Shown here piece after piece: positions 29,968-39,278 of a DNA stretch of 64,000 nt. Both the position numbers and the translations under genes were made by a program. Each line of letters begins with the position of its first letter. Position 1 is the first letter of the stretch. The DNA comes from Prochlorococcus sp. AG-418-F08 (GTDB lineage: Bacteria > Cyanobacteriota > Cyanobacteriia > PCC-6307 > Cyanobiaceae), in NCBI GenBank assembly GCA_003214295.1, contig QCLV01000001.1:1-64000 (forward strand), written 5' to 3'. The notes beneath the pieces were generated by a model. That model was not told the DNA's origin, did not search any database, and saw only the letters and a list, made by a program, of their open reading frames with translations.

Positions 29968-31473
29968 TCAGCAAAAATCATTAATTTTTGACTTTAAATG
30001 ATTAATAAAATAGTTTGGTGATAGTTCTTCTTTCGTGACAGTTCTTATCAATTCCATAGAATTAACTGACCTGCCATATTTATGAACATTATTTCTTAAC
30101 CAAAATATGATTTTTTGATATTCACCATTTTGGATTAAATCATCTATCAAACCAATATCTCTTTCCATTTGAGAAGATATTTGCGCACTTATAAGATGAC
30201 CTAGCAAATATGAAGGGAAATATCCAAACGCGCCCTCACTCCAATGAACATCTTGAAGGCAACCTTCTGAATCATTAGATGGTTTTATTCCTAAAAGTTC
30301 ACCATATCTTTTATTCCATTCCTCAGGAATATCTTCAGCAGGTAACCCACCCTCAATTAAATCTATTTCTAATTCGGTTCTAACCAGAATATGTAAACCA
30401 TAGGTCAATTCATCTGCCTCAACCCTATTTAATCCTGCTTCCAAATGATTAATAGATTTCCATAGATCAAAATAATTATTTAATGTACATCCAGCTGAAA
30501 GAAATTTTTTAAAAAATCTTTTCGAAAAAGATTTGGATTTAACTACTCTATTTTCCCAAAATAATGATTGACTTTCGTGTATACCCATAGAGGTTGCTTG
30601 ACCTAAAGGCCAAGCAAACCATTGATGACTTTGTGATGGCAGACCTTGCTCATAAATTGAATGTCCCCACTCATGTGCAGTTGCTAAAAAACTTGATAAT
30701 GGTTCACCTTCAACAATTCTTGTCGTAATCCTATAATCATTAGGCCCTAATGTAATCGAAAATGGATGAGGAGATTTACCAACAACCACTAGATCTTTAT
30801 CTCTCCCAAACTCATCAAGTAATTTAGAACATAAAATCTGTTGAGATTCTGGACTTAAATCCCAGTGATATTTCTTTGACTTGTTAATTCCTCTAATCAA
30901 CTCTGGAAGAGCCTCTTTCAAAGGCTGAAACATTTTATTCAACCACTTTAAAGTTAACTCAGGCTCAAAGGGCTGGGCTAAAGTCTCCCAGGGTGAATAT
31001 TGATCTGATATTTGTTTTGCCTCTTCAATCCGTAATTTGACTAGTTCTTCAAAGTATGGGAGAAAAACTTTGAAGTCTGATTTTTTCTTAGCTTCTTGCC
31101 AACTTTCATATCCTTTAGATTTTGCCTTTGCTAAAGACTCAACTAATTTAGGATCTAAATTTTTCGCTCGATTAAATTCCTTGATTAAAAGATCAATGTT
31201 TTTTTCTTTACCTTGAATAAAGAGTTGATTATTGGAGTTCTGTTCAGTATTTAATAATTCATTTTTAGCAGATTGTATTAATTCAGAAAATTCCTCGGAA
31301 GAATTTCTTCTATGCAAGATTTTTGCAATATAGGTAAGTTGTTCAGACCTCCAAGAAGCACCTTTCTTGGGCATCCCTGTATTCTGATCCCAATAAAGTG
31401 TATTTTGGATTGAACCTAATATTTGAGTTTCTTTAAGATAAGCCCCCAGCTTATTCCATTGAGTTTCGGCCAA
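29968..31473 (-). CDS. M32 carboxypeptidase (thermostable carboxypeptidase 1 type)
   Basis: A 501-residue zinc metallocarboxypeptidase of family M32 (carboxypeptidase Taq). The zinc motif is HEWGHSIYE near residue 268-276, preceded by LATA, and the third ligand glutamate is expected in the ...HESQSLFWEN segment. The overall length matches the family. It removes C-terminal amino acids from peptides in the cytosol, with loose specificity. Divergent from the yjbQ-like gene, with a 107-base gap; no other protease gene is nearby. Confidence 0.93.
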   Translation of the reverse strand: MAETQWNKLGAYLKETQILGSIQNTLYWDQNTGMPKKGASWRSEQLTYIAKILHRRNSSEEFSELIQSAKNELLNTEQNSNNQLFIQGKEKNIDLLIKEFNRAKNLDPKLVESLAKAKSKGYESWQEAKKKSDFKVFLPYFEELVKLRIEEAKQISDQYSPWETLAQPFEPELTLKWLNKMFQPLKEALPELIRGINKSKKYHWDLSPESQQILCSKLLDEFGRDKDLVVVGKSPHPFSITLGPNDYRITTRIVEGEPLSSFLATAHEWGHSIYEQGLPSQSHQWFAWPLGQATSMGIHESQSLFWENRVVKSKSFSKRFFKKFLSAGCTLNNYFDLWKSINHLEAGLNRVEADELTYGLHILVRTELEIDLIEGGLPAEDIPEEWNKRYGELLGIKPSNDSEGCLQDVHWSEGAFGYFPSYLLGHLISAQISSQMERDIGLIDDLIQNGEYQKIIFWLRNNVHKYGRSVNSMELIRTVTKEELSPNYFINHLKSKINDFC

Positions 31474-31580
31474 AATTTAAATATAAGTTAAATTAATTTT
31501 AAGATAAAAATTTTGATGTCTGCAGTAAAACATACATCTTTATCCATAATAGGATATTGATTAATTAAATTTTTACCTAT

Positions 31581-32036
31581 ATGGAACAAATATTTTCAAA
31601 ACTAAAATTCATAACCCATGGTGAGGGTTTTATTGATATCACATATGATTTAAATTTGTTTATTGAAAAAAATAATTTTCATTCCGGAATTTTAAATTTA
31701 ACTTCACTTCATACAAGTTGCAGTTTAACTATTAATGAGAACGCAGATCCAAATGTACTAAGGGACCTAAAAAAGTATATGCAATCTATAGTTCCCTATG
31801 ATTCCTACTTAACCTTATCAAAAGATAGAGAAGAAATATCCTATGAACATTATCAAGAGGGGGCTGACGATATGCCCGCACATATTAAAACGTCCCTAAC
31901 AAACACATGTTTATCTTTAAGTTTTCAAGACGGGAAAATTATGCTTGGCACATGGCAAGCAGTTTATTTATGGGAACATCGATTTGATCAAAAGGAAAGA
32001 ATCATAAATTTACATATAATTGGTGATAAAAAGTAA
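31581..32036 (+). CDS. YjbQ-like UPF0047 protein
   Basis: A 151-residue protein of the UPF0047/YjbQ family. Signatures are SGILNLTSLHTSCSLTINENADP near 35-57 and GTWQAVYLWEHR near 123-134, with conserved His residues for a metal or phosphate site. Some relatives have been given thiamin-phosphate synthase activity in bacterial complementation tests, but the physiological role is not settled. It opens a run of four same-strand genes (yjbQ-like, carbinolamine dehydratase, COG0523 GTPase, permease). Confidence 0.85.
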   Translation: MEQIFSKLKFITHGEGFIDITYDLNLFIEKNNFHSGILNLTSLHTSCSLTINENADPNVLRDLKKYMQSIVPYDSYLTLSKDREEISYEHYQEGADDMPAHIKTSLTNTCLSLSFQDGKIMLGTWQAVYLWEHRFDQKERIINLHIIGDKK

Positions 32037-32072
32037 GTAATTTATAATGTAATAAGTAAGATTTCTAATTTA

Positions 32073-32363
32073 ATGGAACCCTACATTTTGCAAGATGAAG
32101 AATTAAATGAATTAGTTGTCAAAATACCTGGCTGGGAAATTAAATCTAAACAAATCCAAAGAGAATTTAATTTCGCTAATTTTATTGAAGCCTTTGCTTT
32201 TATGACTAAGGTTGCTTTAATCTGTGAAAAATATAATCATCATCCTAACTGGGAAAATGTTTATGCAAAAGTAATAATTAAACTAAATACACATGATCTT
32301 GGAGGGATTTCAAATCTGGATCAAACATTAGCTTCGGAAATCAACAAAATTTTCGATCAATAA
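32073..32363 (+). CDS. phhB: Pterin-4a-carbinolamine dehydratase
   Basis: A 96-residue protein of the PCD/DCoH family, which dehydrates 4a-hydroxytetrahydropterins or binds other partners. The core motif KYNHHPNWENVYAKVIIKL (about 53-71) holds the catalytic histidines, and NTHDLGGIS follows. The length is normal. Aromatic amino acid hydroxylases are not evident in the window, so a role in pterin recycling or molybdopterin/zinc-linked biology is possible. It lies 36 bases after yjbQ-like and 29 bases before the COG0523 gene. Confidence 0.9.
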   Translation: MEPYILQDEELNELVVKIPGWEIKSKQIQREFNFANFIEAFAFMTKVALICEKYNHHPNWENVYAKVIIKLNTHDLGGISNLDQTLASEINKIFDQ

Positions 32364-32392
32364 AAATATAAACTTGTTTTCAACTAATCAAA

Positions 32393-33418
32393 ATGTCTAA
32401 AATTTTATTGCCAGTTACTATTATTAGTGGATTTTTAGGTTCTGGGAAAACTACACTTCTGAATCATATTTTAAAAAATCAAGTTGGTATCAAAACAGCA
32501 GTTTTAGTCAACGAATTTGGAGAGATCGGAATAGATAATGACTTAATAATAGAAGGCTCAGAAGATATGATCGAATTAAATAATGGATGTATATGTTGCT
32601 CTATCAATGGCGAATTATTAAATACCGTATCCAAAGTTTTAGAAAGAGCTGAAAAATTAGACTATTTGATTGTTGAGACAACTGGATTAGCAGATCCATT
32701 ACCAGTAGCTATGACTTTTGCGGCTGGTGATCTTAGAGAAAAAGTAAGATTAGATTCGATAATCACTGTCATTGATGGAGAAAATTTTGATTTTGAAATT
32801 AATACTAAAAGTGTCGCCTATTCTCAAATTTTATACGGAGATATCCTTCTTCTAAATAAATCTGATTTAGTAAATGAAGAACAATTAAAGAAAATAGAGA
32901 AGTTTATAAATAAAATAAAAAAAGAACCAAGGATTTTGAGATCAACTAATAGTGAAGTTGCATTACACACAATAATGAGCGTTGGTCTATTTGAGACAGA
33001 TACTTTTGAATTCGTGAAAAATAAAAATAATGTAGTACAAAATTCAAACGATCACTCTTCTCATTCCCACGATCACTCTTCTCATTCCCACGATCACTCT
33101 TCTCATTCTCACGAGTTGATCAATAATATCGAGGGTTTTACCTCAGTTTCTTATGAGACATTTGAACCATTTTCTTTAAGGAAGTTTCAACATTTCTTAG
33201 ATAATCAAATCTCACAAAATGTATTTAGAGCAAAAGGAATATTATGGTTTATGGAAAGTGAAAGAAAACACATTTTCCACCTATCTGGAAAGCGGTTTTC
33301 TCTAGATGATGAGGAATGGACAAAAGAAAAATCTAACAAGATAGTATTAATTGGGAAAAACTTAGATCACCAAACTATTAAAAATCAACTCTCATCATGT
33401 AGATTTAATTCAGATTAG
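32393..33418 (+). CDS. COG0523/CobW-family GTPase metallochaperone with His-rich linker
   Basis: A 341-residue G3E-family GTPase. Walker A is GFLGSGKT (13-20), the metal-binding CxCC is GCICC (Cys66, Cys68, Cys69), the NKSD nucleotide motif is LLNKSDL, and a C-terminal CobW domain follows. Between domains, residues 220-240 are three repeats of DHSSHSH. Such His-rich COG0523 proteins are thought to deliver zinc or another divalent metal to client enzymes. The name CobW is used loosely: cobalamin use is not shown. It sits after the carbinolamine dehydratase and before the permease. Confidence 0.9.
   Translation: MSKILLPVTIISGFLGSGKTTLLNHILKNQVGIKTAVLVNEFGEIGIDNDLIIEGSEDMIELNNGCICCSINGELLNTVSKVLERAEKLDYLIVETTGLADPLPVAMTFAAGDLREKVRLDSIITVIDGENFDFEINTKSVAYSQILYGDILLLNKSDLVNEEQLKKIEKFINKIKKEPRILRSTNSEVALHTIMSVGLFETDTFEFVKNKNNVVQNSNDHSSHSHDHSSHSHDHSSHSHELINNIEGFTSVSYETFEPFSLRKFQHFLDNQISQNVFRAKGILWFMESERKHIFHLSGKRFSLDDEEWTKEKSNKIVLIGKNLDHQTIKNQLSSCRFNSD
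33050..33112 (+). repeat. Three 21-base tandem repeats encoding a His-rich linker
   Basis: Units at 33050-33070, 33071-33091 and 33092-33112 are identical in the first two copies and differ at one base in the third (T for C near its end). Each encodes DHSSHSH, giving a histidine run able to bind metal. The near-identity at the nucleotide level suggests recent or gene-conversion-maintained expansion. Confidence 0.9.
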
Positions 33419-33444
33419 AGTTCATATTAGGAATTAATTGATTT

Positions 33445-34983
33445 TTGAAAATACGCATTAAAGGTTTTAAAAAAACATTAACAGAATTAAATTTTCTTTA
33501 TTTCACTTCGTTTATTGTTTCACTCATAGTAATTATTCCAATTTCCAATTTTCTTCTAGAAGGAATTGATTACATTATTAGTGGAAATTTTTCATTAGGT
33601 ATTGCTGGAAGAGAAGAGGTATTAGGAACTTTAAAAGTTCTAATACTCACAAGTTTTTTTGGAGGCGGATTAGGCACTTTGAACGGATGGTTACTTTCAA
33701 ATTGTGATTTTAAGTTTAGAAAAGTTCTCCGTATTTGTCAGCTAGTTCCACTAGCTGCCCCAGCATATCTCATAACAGCTATTTTGCAGGATTTAGGAAG
33801 TATTTTTGGGTATCAAGTAACTGGTTTATGGTGGGGGGTATTAATACTTTCAATTTCTACTTATCCATATGTATTCATTCTTGCTAACGAAAGTTTTAAT
33901 AAATTTGGAGTTAATCAAATCAATGCTAGTAGAGGATTAGGAGTAGGGCCTTGGAGGAGCTTCTTTAAAATCGCTTTACCAATGGCGTTTCCAGCACTAA
34001 TAACAGGAATAAGTTTAATGTGTATGGAAATAATGAATGAGTTAGGTACATTTGCATTATTAAATATTCCAAGTATTTCTACAGGTATAGCTGAAAATTG
34101 GATAATAGAGGGTAATCCAAAAAGTGCAATTGGATTATCTTTGGTAGCCTTATTAATGATTTTCACTTTAATTATTTTCGAAAAGTTATCAAGAAGAAAA
34201 TCAAAGAGGTGGAGTGAAAATCCTGCATCAAAAGATTCTCAAGGATGGGAATTAAACAAAACTAGAGCTTTTATAGCAATAATCATATCTTTATTTCCTC
34301 CAATTTTCTCTTTTGGGATTCCATGTTTTTGGATTCTACTCAATATAGATCTAATTCAGAAAGGGTTATCTATAGAGTTACTTAGCCTATCAATAAGGAC
34401 CATAAGTCTAGGACTTTTAACTGCATTAATAGCAATGCTATTCTCCTTAATAATTTCCTTGGCCAGGCGCCCAAATAAAAGCTTATTACTAGGACTAATT
34501 ACAAATCTTGCGGGGATAGGTTACGCAATCCCAGGCACTGTATTAGCTTTATCTTTAATAAGCATTTCTTCTTCAAAATTTAGTTTTATTTCTATTTCCT
34601 TACTAATTTGGGGTTATCTTGTCCGATTTCTAACTATCTCTAAGGGTTCGATTGATTCAAGTCTTGAGAGGATTTCTCCTAGTGTTGATGAAGCAGCACT
34701 TGGACTAGGAGAGAATTGGCTGGGGATCATCAAAAGAATTCATCTACCCCTTCTCCAAGGACCAATATTCGTAGGATCACTTTTAGTTTTTGTTGACACT
34801 ATAAAAGAATTACCCATAACCTTTATTTTAAGACCATTCGATTTCGATACATTATCTGTGAGAATATATCAATATGCTGGAGATGAAAGAATGGTAGAGG
34901 CGATATTACCGGCCATTCTTATCATGACTTTAGGCCTTATTGCATCAATTACATTGATACCAAGTTTAGAGAAAAAAAACTAA
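33445..34983 (+). CDS. ABC transporter permease, iron(III)-type (FutB/FbpB-like)
   Basis: A 512-residue permease with two fused transmembrane halves. Each half ends in an EAA-type loop (NASRGLGVGPWRSFFKIALP near 157-176 and EAALGLGENWLGIIKRIHLP near 415-434) that contacts the ATPase. About ten to twelve helices are visible. The two-half form is that of ferric iron permeases of the SfuB/FbpB/HitB kind. The binding protein and ATPase genes are not in this window. It starts with TTG at 33445, overlaps nothing upstream and is convergent with the next gene by four bases. Confidence 0.85.
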   Translation: MKIRIKGFKKTLTELNFLYFTSFIVSLIVIIPISNFLLEGIDYIISGNFSLGIAGREEVLGTLKVLILTSFFGGGLGTLNGWLLSNCDFKFRKVLRICQLVPLAAPAYLITAILQDLGSIFGYQVTGLWWGVLILSISTYPYVFILANESFNKFGVNQINASRGLGVGPWRSFFKIALPMAFPALITGISLMCMEIMNELGTFALLNIPSISTGIAENWIIEGNPKSAIGLSLVALLMIFTLIIFEKLSRRKSKRWSENPASKDSQGWELNKTRAFIAIIISLFPPIFSFGIPCFWILLNIDLIQKGLSIELLSLSIRTISLGLLTALIAMLFSLIISLARRPNKSLLLGLITNLAGIGYAIPGTVLALSLISISSSKFSFISISLLIWGYLVRFLTISKGSIDSSLERISPSVDEAALGLGENWLGIIKRIHLPLLQGPIFVGSLLVFVDTIKELPITFILRPFDFDTLSVRIYQYAGDERMVEAILPAILIMTLGLIASITLIPSLEKKN

Positions 34984-35942
34984 ATTCTTTTAGTCACTTT
35001 TCTTATTAAGAAAGGTAAGCTTAACAACAAATCTGAAGAGGTAGATATAACCCTAAAATAAACTAAGCTTATAAGAATTATATTTTCTGGAATACTTTTG
35101 CCAACAAATAAAAGGAAGCAAGCCTCAAAAACTCCAACTCCTCCTGGAGCTGCTGGGACTACCAAGCCTATAGACCATGATAAAGAAAAAATTACTAATA
35201 AAAATATAATATTCAGAGTATTACTTGTATAAAAAATATTTAAGCAAATATAAAACCCAATAAATTTACATAAAACAAAACCAATTTCAAGAAATAAAGC
35301 TCTATAAGGAAAAAAAGAAACTATATTTATTCTCTCTTCAAATTGGCCCTTTAAATTTGGAAGTCTCAAAACCTCAAATACTTTCCCCTTAACAGACCCT
35401 AATATTTTTAATATCAGAAAAATAAATTTTCTATTTAAGAATATTAAAGGAAAAATTAAAAAAAAATAAAATGGTGAAAAAATTAATCCCATTGATGCCA
35501 AGAGGAAAGATCCACTCAACATAAAATAAGGTTCTATGAGTGTCGAATACAAAGCAATCTGAGGGTTACTTATTTTTTTTATAAAATTAAATCTTTCAAC
35601 AAAATGCCACATCCCTCCTGGGACATATTTAAGAATATTAGTTAAAACATAAAAAGAAACTAGATTATTACTTTTAAATTCTTTCCCTAACCATTTGACA
35701 ATATATTTCCATGCATAAGCGTTCAGATAAATACTTAAAACACAAAATAAAAATGATAAAGATAGATCGATCCCATTTTTTTCTAAATTGATATCAAAAG
35801 AAATTTGATCAATATTAATAAAAAAATATATGCAAAAATAAAATAAGCTTGAAATAAAGAAAACACTCTTTAATCCACCAAAATTAAATTTTTTTAGAAA
35901 TTCACAATATGAATGATTACTTATATGGAATCTCATTTCCAA
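34980..35942 (-). CDS. Flippase-like membrane protein (lysylphosphatidylglycerol synthase-type TM region)
   Basis: A 320-residue polytopic protein with about eight hydrophobic helices. The conserved VVPAAPGGVGVFEACFLLF segment (near 263-281) is the hallmark of the UPF0104/LPG-synthase TM family, whose members include flippase-like and glycolipid export proteins. The substrate is unknown. The N-terminus overlaps the 3' end of larC by ten bases and the C-terminus overlaps the convergent permease by four bases. Confidence 0.72.
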   Translation of the reverse strand: MEMRFHISNHSYCEFLKKFNFGGLKSVFFISSLFYFCIYFFINIDQISFDINLEKNGIDLSLSFLFCVLSIYLNAYAWKYIVKWLGKEFKSNNLVSFYVLTNILKYVPGGMWHFVERFNFIKKISNPQIALYSTLIEPYFMLSGSFLLASMGLIFSPFYFFLIFPLIFLNRKFIFLILKILGSVKGKVFEVLRLPNLKGQFEERINIVSFFPYRALFLEIGFVLCKFIGFYICLNIFYTSNTLNIIFLLVIFSLSWSIGLVVPAAPGGVGVFEACFLLFVGKSIPENIILISLVYFRVISTSSDLLLSLPFLIRKVTKRI

Positions 35943-37159
35943 TTTTCAATTACTTTAAAGTTTTTACCAGAATTTTTTATTATTTTTCTTATTTCATCAC
36001 TTGATATATTGTGCTTTAGTTTTAACCTCAAAACTTCGTCATTTTCTGGTTTCATAGTTATTGATCCATCTGGTTTCAAAGTCTGTTTAGCTTTTATATT
36101 TCCAAAAGTTGTTGAAATTTCTCCTCTCCTTCTAAGTAATATCCATCTAGATTGGGTCCTTTCGCGAACTCCAATAGTATTAGAATAATCAAACCATAAC
36201 CGCCTAAAATACTCACTTTTCTCTATTGGCAAAATTACTTGAATAGCAAATCCAATTCTATCTTTTTTCATATTAATAGCTTGATAGGAAACATCGTAAG
36301 CTCCCTCAATTCTTAGTTTCTCTACAAAATTAGATATATCTTCAGGTGTTTGGTCATCAATCCATGATTCTTGAATAGATATCTTTTCACACTTTGGATT
36401 ATTTTGTTGATTAAAAAAAGAATCCTCAAATGAAGAAATTTTGTAAACTCTAACCAAATTAGGGAATGGGAATTTTAGATTACCAATACCTACTCCATAA
36501 GAGTTAATAGAATATTTTGAAGGAGGGTGCGCATCGTCGGCTAAATTAGAAAGCAAAGCGATACCAGTTGGAGTGGATAGCTCACCCTTAACTGAGTCAA
36601 TACTCGATAAAACTTTTATATTTTTTTGCTTTATTAGCTCTATTACAGCAGGAGGTGGTACAGATAATTTTCCATGTTCAGTTTGCACAAAACCTTTTCC
36701 CAACATTGGTTCATTACAAAAAACCCTATTTGGGTTTAAGTAATTCAATGCTGCACATACTCCTATGATATCCACTAATGAATCAATAGCTCCAATTTCA
36801 TGAAAATGGACATCCTCAGATTTGATGCCATGAACTTTTCCTTCTGCACTTGCTAAGGATTGAAATACTTCATAAATTATTTGCTTTAAATTATCTTCTA
36901 AATTTCCATTCGAAATAATTTCTTTAATACTTCTCCAAGTTCTTTTAATATTACTGCAACCAATATTCTCAACCTTTGCCTTTATTCCTCGGATTGAACA
37001 ACTTTTTGATTCTTTAAACTCTAAGTGATAAAGATCCTTTAATCCAAGATCAATAAGTGGTTGTTCAATAACTTTTTTAGGCACACCTAAATCATAAAAA
37101 GCTCCTAACAACATATCTCCGGAGATGCCTGGAGAGCATTCAATTAAAACATCTTCCAT
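35933..37159 (-). CDS. larC: LarC, nickel-pincer cofactor biosynthesis-type protein
   Basis: A 408-residue protein of the LarC family (DUF111). It starts LIECSPGISGDMLLGAFYDLGV, a typical N-terminus, and has HFHEIGAIDSLVDIIG near 116-131, PTPTGIALL-like LSTPTGIALLSNL near 193-205, and a C-terminal segment RWILLRRRGEISTTFGNIKAK. In lactate racemase systems LarC inserts nickel into the pincer cofactor using CTP. The partner genes larA, larB and larE are not in this window, so its role here is unknown. It is a single uninterrupted frame, unlike some homologs made by frameshift. Confidence 0.88.
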   Translation of the reverse strand: MEDVLIECSPGISGDMLLGAFYDLGVPKKVIEQPLIDLGLKDLYHLEFKESKSCSIRGIKAKVENIGCSNIKRTWRSIKEIISNGNLEDNLKQIIYEVFQSLASAEGKVHGIKSEDVHFHEIGAIDSLVDIIGVCAALNYLNPNRVFCNEPMLGKGFVQTEHGKLSVPPPAVIELIKQKNIKVLSSIDSVKGELSTPTGIALLSNLADDAHPPSKYSINSYGVGIGNLKFPFPNLVRVYKISSFEDSFFNQQNNPKCEKISIQESWIDDQTPEDISNFVEKLRIEGAYDVSYQAINMKKDRIGFAIQVILPIEKSEYFRRLWFDYSNTIGVRERTQSRWILLRRRGEISTTFGNIKAKQTLKPDGSITMKPENDEVLRLKLKHNISSDEIRKIIKNSGKNFKVIENWK

Positions 37160-37211
37160 AATTCACAGATTTTTTGAATGGTGTAATTGCGATAAAAATC
37201 AACTTTCCATC

Positions 37212-37811
37212 TTAGTTATTTTCAGAAGGATTTTTTTCGATAACTTCGTAATTGATTAATTTCAAAGCATTTCCATCTCTATGAGTATTTAAACTGACAA
37301 AACTATTAAGAAGTTCAAGAGAAAGCTCCCCCTTTATGACTAATTTAAAATTTCTATTTTTTAAATTCTTTGATTTTGAGGAAGAGCAGATTTTTATAAC
37401 AATTTCTTTTTTTTTGGTGTTAACGAAAACTAATTCTCCTCTAACAGAAAAATAATTATCTGTTAAATTTAGTCCTTCTAATAATTTTGAGGAGTTAATT
37501 TTTGAAGAATCATTTGGGAAGTCATTAAGTTGATAAGGATCCCATATACCTACAACTTGTAAATGCAAGTTTTGAGTATTTTTATTCTTTGGATAAACAA
37601 TCCAATAATAACTTTTCTTTAGATCAATAAATTTTTTTAAAAGTGATAATGCTTTACCCAATACTACTGTTTCAATTTTTTCACCTTTACCATCAATTAA
37701 AAATCCCCTATTTAATTGCTCAGCATCGTTAGGAGTGAATTGAGCATAAATTATACCGATTGCCCTGAACTGGAATTTATTAGTAACTTTTGGGATAGGA
37801 TTTTTTAACAT
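37212..37811 (-). CDS. Unknown soluble protein
   Basis: A 199-residue protein without membrane segments or a signal peptide. It is rich in beta-type alternation, for example FQFRAIGIIYAQFTPNDAE at the start and LHLQVVGIWDPYQLNDFP in the middle, followed by a lysine-rich tail. I do not recognise a family. It may be one of the conserved picocyanobacterial unknowns. The gene is on the same strand as larC with a 52-base gap. The start is ATG. Confidence 0.65.
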   Translation of the reverse strand: MLKNPIPKVTNKFQFRAIGIIYAQFTPNDAEQLNRGFLIDGKGEKIETVVLGKALSLLKKFIDLKKSYYWIVYPKNKNTQNLHLQVVGIWDPYQLNDFPNDSSKINSSKLLEGLNLTDNYFSVRGELVFVNTKKKEIVIKICSSSKSKNLKNRNFKLVIKGELSLELLNSFVSLNTHRDGNALKLINYEVIEKNPSENN

Positions 37812-37850
37812 ATAAAAATTTGAAATAACAATTTATGATATTAGGTGGTC

Positions 37851-38135
37851 TTATTTTTTCTCCAAATTATTAAAAGAATCTAACGCATCATCTATCGCTT
37901 CAGAGGGGTTAGTAGCATCATTCATACTATTGTACCTTCTAATCATTTCCACAATTTGAAATGGATTTGTTGGCATGACTGAACCATTGTCATCTGATTT
38001 AGTGGTGGTATCTATTTCCATTTCTTCTAATAAATACTCAGCATTTAGAAAATCACTTTTTAAAGAAATTAGGGAAATTGATAAAATTACTAATGTTATA
38101 GATTTAGATAGGTATTTACAAAAGTAATTTTTCAT
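37851..38135 (-). CDS. Secreted or lumenal small protein, unknown
   Basis: A small protein of about 94 residues with a likely signal peptide (MKNYFCKYLSKSITLVILSIS...), cleaved near FLNAEY, and an acidic, asparagine-rich mature part with VEMIRRYNSMNDATNPSEAI. The reading frame can be extended upstream to a TTG at 38165 (104 residues), but the ATG at 38135 gives a more normal signal peptide, so I chose it. No family recognised. It lies 39 bases before the preceding unknown gene on the same strand. Confidence 0.55.
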   Translation of the reverse strand: MKNYFCKYLSKSITLVILSISLISLKSDFLNAEYLLEEMEIDTTTKSDDNGSVMPTNPFQIVEMIRRYNSMNDATNPSEAIDDALDSFNNLEKK

Positions 38136-38206
38136 ATTATTTAATTTCAAAATACTTTTATACAAAAAAATTCTGCTAACTTTATTTTACATAATTTGGT
38201 AGAAAT

Positions 38207-39052
38207 TTGTTAATAGCAACTTGGAATGTTAACTCAATAAGAACAAGACTTTCACAAATAATAGATTGGATTAATCAAGTCAATCCTGATATTTTATGCT
38301 TACAGGAAACAAAAGTAATGGATGAAAGTTTTCCTGTTGAAGCTTTTGAAGAATTAGGATACTACGTGGAGGTATACGGACAAAAGTCATACAATGGTGT
38401 TGCTATTATTTCTAAAATAAAAGCCGAAAATGTTAAAAAAGGATTCTACGGTTGTAAAGACTTTGACCAAAATATTGAAATTTTCATAAATCAAAAAAGA
38501 TTAATTTCTGCCGATTTTAATGGTATAAAGATCATTAATGTATATGTGCCTAATGGATCTTCACTTAACTCTGATAAGTTCGGGTACAAAATTAATTGGT
38601 TAAATTGTTTAGCTTCTTTCTTGGATGAGCAAGATAAAAAGGATGAATTAATTTGTCTTATGGGTGATTTCAATATTGCACCAGCAAACTTAGATATTCA
38701 TGATCCAAAGAAATATGAAGGAGGAATAATGGCATCTGAGATAGAAAGAAATGCATTAAATAATGTTCTGAAAAACAGACTAATAGATTCTTTCAGGCTT
38801 TTTGAAAAAAATACTGGTCATTGGAGTTGGTGGGATTACCGTAATAACGCATATGAATTAAATAAAGGTTGGAGAATAGACCATATTTACATCAGTAAAG
38901 AACTTTCATCAAAACTTAAAAGTTCTGTCATAGACAGCTCACCGAGAGGGAATTTACGCCCTAGTGATCATGCCCCAGTAATGATAGACCTTAACTTGAA
39001 AGACATAAATGAAGATTTTTTTGAGGATGAGGATAATTTTTTCGAAATATAA
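38207..39052 (+). CDS. xthA: Exodeoxyribonuclease III / AP endonuclease
   Basis: Repairs abasic and damaged 3' ends in base excision repair. The 281 residues hold all family motifs: LIATWNVNSIRTRL at the start, LCLQETKV (Glu34), NVYVPNG near 103-109, MGDFNIAP near 148-155 with the Asp-Asn pair, and RIDHIYIS and SDHAPV near the C-terminus with the catalytic Asp-His. The start is TTG, with LIATWNVNS reached immediately after, so a later start is excluded. Acidic C-terminal tail. Confidence 0.96.
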   Translation: MLIATWNVNSIRTRLSQIIDWINQVNPDILCLQETKVMDESFPVEAFEELGYYVEVYGQKSYNGVAIISKIKAENVKKGFYGCKDFDQNIEIFINQKRLISADFNGIKIINVYVPNGSSLNSDKFGYKINWLNCLASFLDEQDKKDELICLMGDFNIAPANLDIHDPKKYEGGIMASEIERNALNNVLKNRLIDSFRLFEKNTGHWSWWDYRNNAYELNKGWRIDHIYISKELSSKLKSSVIDSSPRGNLRPSDHAPVMIDLNLKDINEDFFEDEDNFFEI

Positions 39053-39206
39053 ATTCAATAAATTGATATTTTTTAATATCCGAAAACGCTTATTAATAGT
39101 GAGTTATCAAGTATGGCCTTGATTTTCTATTGTGATTTCTAAAAATTAATAATTTACAATCCAAACTATCGCAATAAAAATATCATAATGTAGAATTTCA
39201 ATCTGA

Positions 39207-39235
39207 TTGACAAAATTTTTACTTATTTCTAATTT
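39207..39235 (+). promoter_or_regulatory. Sigma-70-type promoter before hemL
   Basis: A perfect -35 TTGACA (39207-39212), a 17-base spacer and a -10-like TAATTT (39230-39235) lie 44 bases before the hemL start. The -35 match and spacing are good; the -10 is imperfect. Confidence 0.5.
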
Positions 39236-39278
39236 AGAACATGACAAGATTTTTCTCAAAACATCATTTAGTTAAATT

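Noticed and set aside
33050-33112. The 21-base repeats as part of a CRISPR array
   Set aside because: They are tandem without spacers, in frame inside a known gene family, and encode a His-rich linker.
35913-36188. A plus-strand 91-codon frame over the larC end
   Set aside because: It lies antisense to larC and the flippase-like gene and has no recognisable features.
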